64,000 nt of DNA from Gimesia sp. (GTDB lineage: Bacteria > Planctomycetota > Planctomycetia > Planctomycetales > Planctomycetaceae), in assembly GCF_040219335.1 (NCBI RefSeq), contig NZ_JAVJSQ010000028.1, positions 124,001 through 188,000 on the forward strand, written 5' to 3'. Below, in pieces: positions 62,731-64,000 of the stretch; position 1 is the first letter of the stretch; each line of letters begins with the position of its first letter. The notes under the pieces were generated by a model, which worked only from the letters and a program-made list of their open reading frames with translations, searched no databases and had not been told where the DNA came from. Made by a program: the position numbers and the translations under genes.

Positions 62731-63849
62731 TCAAATCTCCGCGGTCGCACCTCGATAGCGGATCTTGATTCCCTTCGAAGCGAACTTCTCTGTCATGCGG
62801 GGCACGTCGGTATCATGGACTAAAACGATCACGGTATCCCCTTCCTGCAGTGTCGTATCCGGCGTGAGATCTTTTTCTACATCGCCGTTGGCTCGGCGGA
62901 TCGCGACCACCAGGTAGCCCCGTTCGCTGCGGACCTCAATCTTTTCCAGCGTCTTATTCACAAACGCGGAACCGGCGGTGACCTGGAGTTCTTCAAACTG
63001 GAGACCGAAGTGCCCCAGTTCATCTTTGATGGCGCCTTCGCTGGTCAGTTCTTCCAGCATGTTTTCCGCGGTGGGTCGCATGATCAGTTGCGCAACCTTG
63101 CTTGCCCCGATCGCGGTGGGCAGCACGACCCGGTTCGCACCACAGCCCAGCAGTTTCTTTTCGGTTTTCGGATTTTCACCCCGGGCGATGATCATCAGGT
63201 CCGCATTCATCTCGCGGGCGGTGATCGTCACGAATACGTTGGTCGCATCTTCCGAAAGTACCGTCGCCAGCACCGCAGCGCGAGCGATGCCCGCCTGTTC
63301 CAGAGTCGTTTCTTCCGAAGCATCCCCGTAGATGACCCAGTAGCCCTGTTCCTCAGCCGCCTTGAGACGACGCTCGTCACAGTCGATCACCACAAATGGT
63401 TTTCCCGCGGCGAACAGGTTTCTGGCCAGAATCGATCCCATGCGACCGATGCCGCAGATGATCGTGTGGCCCTGCATGCGTTCAATTTCTTTCGCCATTT
63501 TTCTCGCTCCCAGTGCCCGGTTGATTTCACCGTCAATCAGCATCTGCATGAAACCGCCGATTGTATAGATCACCGCGCCATAGCCGGCAATGATCACCAT
63601 GATGGTCAACGCGCGCAGTGCCGATGATTCCACCGGCTGCACTTCGCCGTAGCCGACGCCGAAGATCGTGATGATCACCATGTAGATTGAGTCTTCGAGT
63701 TTCCAGCCTGCAGCAACATAGCCGATGACAGCAATCAGACAGATTGCGAAAAACAGCGAGATCCCCGTGATGATTTTGCGGAACGGACCTGAGTGACGAG
63801 GTCGGCGCTGATTCCCTGCGGTCGAAATGTGTGATTCAGGTTCCGTCAT
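62731..63849 (-). CDS. two-helix potassium channel with RCK (TrkA-N/TrkA-C) domain
   Basis: 372 residues from ATG 63849. There are two membrane helices (about 25-45 and 78-104) around a pore loop IFGVGYGEVQPV. A Rossmann RCK_N domain follows, with IICGIGRMGSILARNLFAAG (NAD or nucleotide binding), then an RCK_C domain near the C-terminus (ERGYLVVAIRRANGDVEKDL). It is a ligand-gated K+ channel of the MthK/Kch type. The filter reads GVGYGE rather than the usual TVGYGD, so the first filter position is Gly instead of Thr. An in-frame ATG-like start at 63867 is less likely. Confidence 0.88.
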   Translation of the reverse strand: MTEPESHISTAGNQRRPRHSGPFRKIITGISLFFAICLIAVIGYVAAGWKLEDSIYMVIITIFGVGYGEVQPVESSALRALTIMVIIAGYGAVIYTIGGFMQMLIDGEINRALGARKMAKEIERMQGHTIICGIGRMGSILARNLFAAGKPFVVIDCDERRLKAAEEQGYWVIYGDASEETTLEQAGIARAAVLATVLSEDATNVFVTITAREMNADLMIIARGENPKTEKKLLGCGANRVVLPTAIGASKVAQLIMRPTAENMLEELTSEGAIKDELGHFGLQFEELQVTAGSAFVNKTLEKIEVRSERGYLVVAIRRANGDVEKDLTPDTTLQEGDTVIVLVHDTDVPRMTEKFASKGIKIRYRGATAEI

Positions 63850-63973
63850 GGCTCGTCTGCTCGTCAACGCGCGGGAAGGAATCGAAGGCGGTGGCTCAAA
63901 TAGGAACGGAGCCGCACCAGCACTGTGCCGGTCGGCTCCTGTTCCGAAAAATCCAGCTTATTCATCAAGACGA

Positions 63974-64000
63974 TTATTTGATGAACAGCATTTCCTGGTA
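63974..64000 (-). CDS. 3' end of a gene cut by the window edge
   Basis: The frame reads eight codons (YQEMLFIK) and a TAA stop at 63974. It lies upstream of the potassium channel on the same strand with a 124-base spacer. The C-terminus alone does not allow assignment, and a chance frame cannot be excluded. Confidence 0.4.
   Translation of the reverse strand, partial: YQEMLFIK

Overview
The window looks like chromosomal DNA of a planctomycete, most likely a Gimesia-type member of the Planctomycetaceae. This is inferred from gene content and style: many exported proteins with Sec, Tat or lipoprotein signals, a YHYH-domain protein, an exported LVIVD-type beta-propeller, leucine-rich-repeat proteins, several DinB-superfamily proteins, a short ECF-like sigma factor, and intergenic repeat families. 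No rRNA, tRNA, CRISPR array, transposase or phage gene was seen.

Layout. 0-3.5 kb: the edge of a divergent exported protein, then a two-gene tripartite tricarboxylate transporter (a fused TctC-TctB and a TctA). 3.5-11 kb: a GT39-like glycosyltransferase, Lgt, a sigma factor, a YHYH protein and a large exported alpha/beta hydrolase. 11-17.1 kb: a six-gene minus-strand operon of membrane proteins that resemble complex I subunits A(?), H, J, K, L and M in canonical nuo order. It has no Fe-S, flavin or NADH subunit, and most of the charged residues that move protons in complex I are absent. 17.4-22 kb: gamma-glutamylcyclotransferase, a DUF1569 protein, a CoA-disulfide-reductase-like enzyme with a rhodanese domain, and a GltS-like carrier. 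22-30 kb: single genes (alcohol dehydrogenase, ATP-grasp, DinB, LRR, DUF1963 and unknowns) whose spacers repeatedly carry a (TTCGTGnnn)3 element, always in the same orientation. 29.8-34.3 kb: housekeeping genes rph, queE, purE-purK and a sugar phosphate isomerase-like gene with a strong terminator.

34.3-38.8 kb is repeat-rich, with small unknown genes and a beta-propeller. 38.8-45.0 kb is an AT-richer, tightly packed three-gene operon: a membrane-anchored zinc-ribbon/TerB protein, a BrxD-like (DUF2791-type) P-loop ATPase, and an Lhr/BrxHI-like DExH helicase. It looks horizontally acquired and is a candidate DNA-processing or phage-defence system. 45-64 kb returns to host-like genes: SGNH hydrolase, enolase-superfamily protein, methyltransferase, D-2-hydroxyacid dehydrogenase, exported acetolactate decarboxylase, LRR proteins, a Tat-exported glycosidase-like protein, Ada, a DUF1572 protein with a truncated copy nearby, and an RCK potassium channel. 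An inverted-arm MITE-like element lies at 58.4 kb.

The two items most worth following are the degenerate complex I-like membrane operon (10974-17136) and the TerB/ATPase/helicase island (38813-44986). All assignments come from reading the sequence and remembered family motifs; no database search was run.
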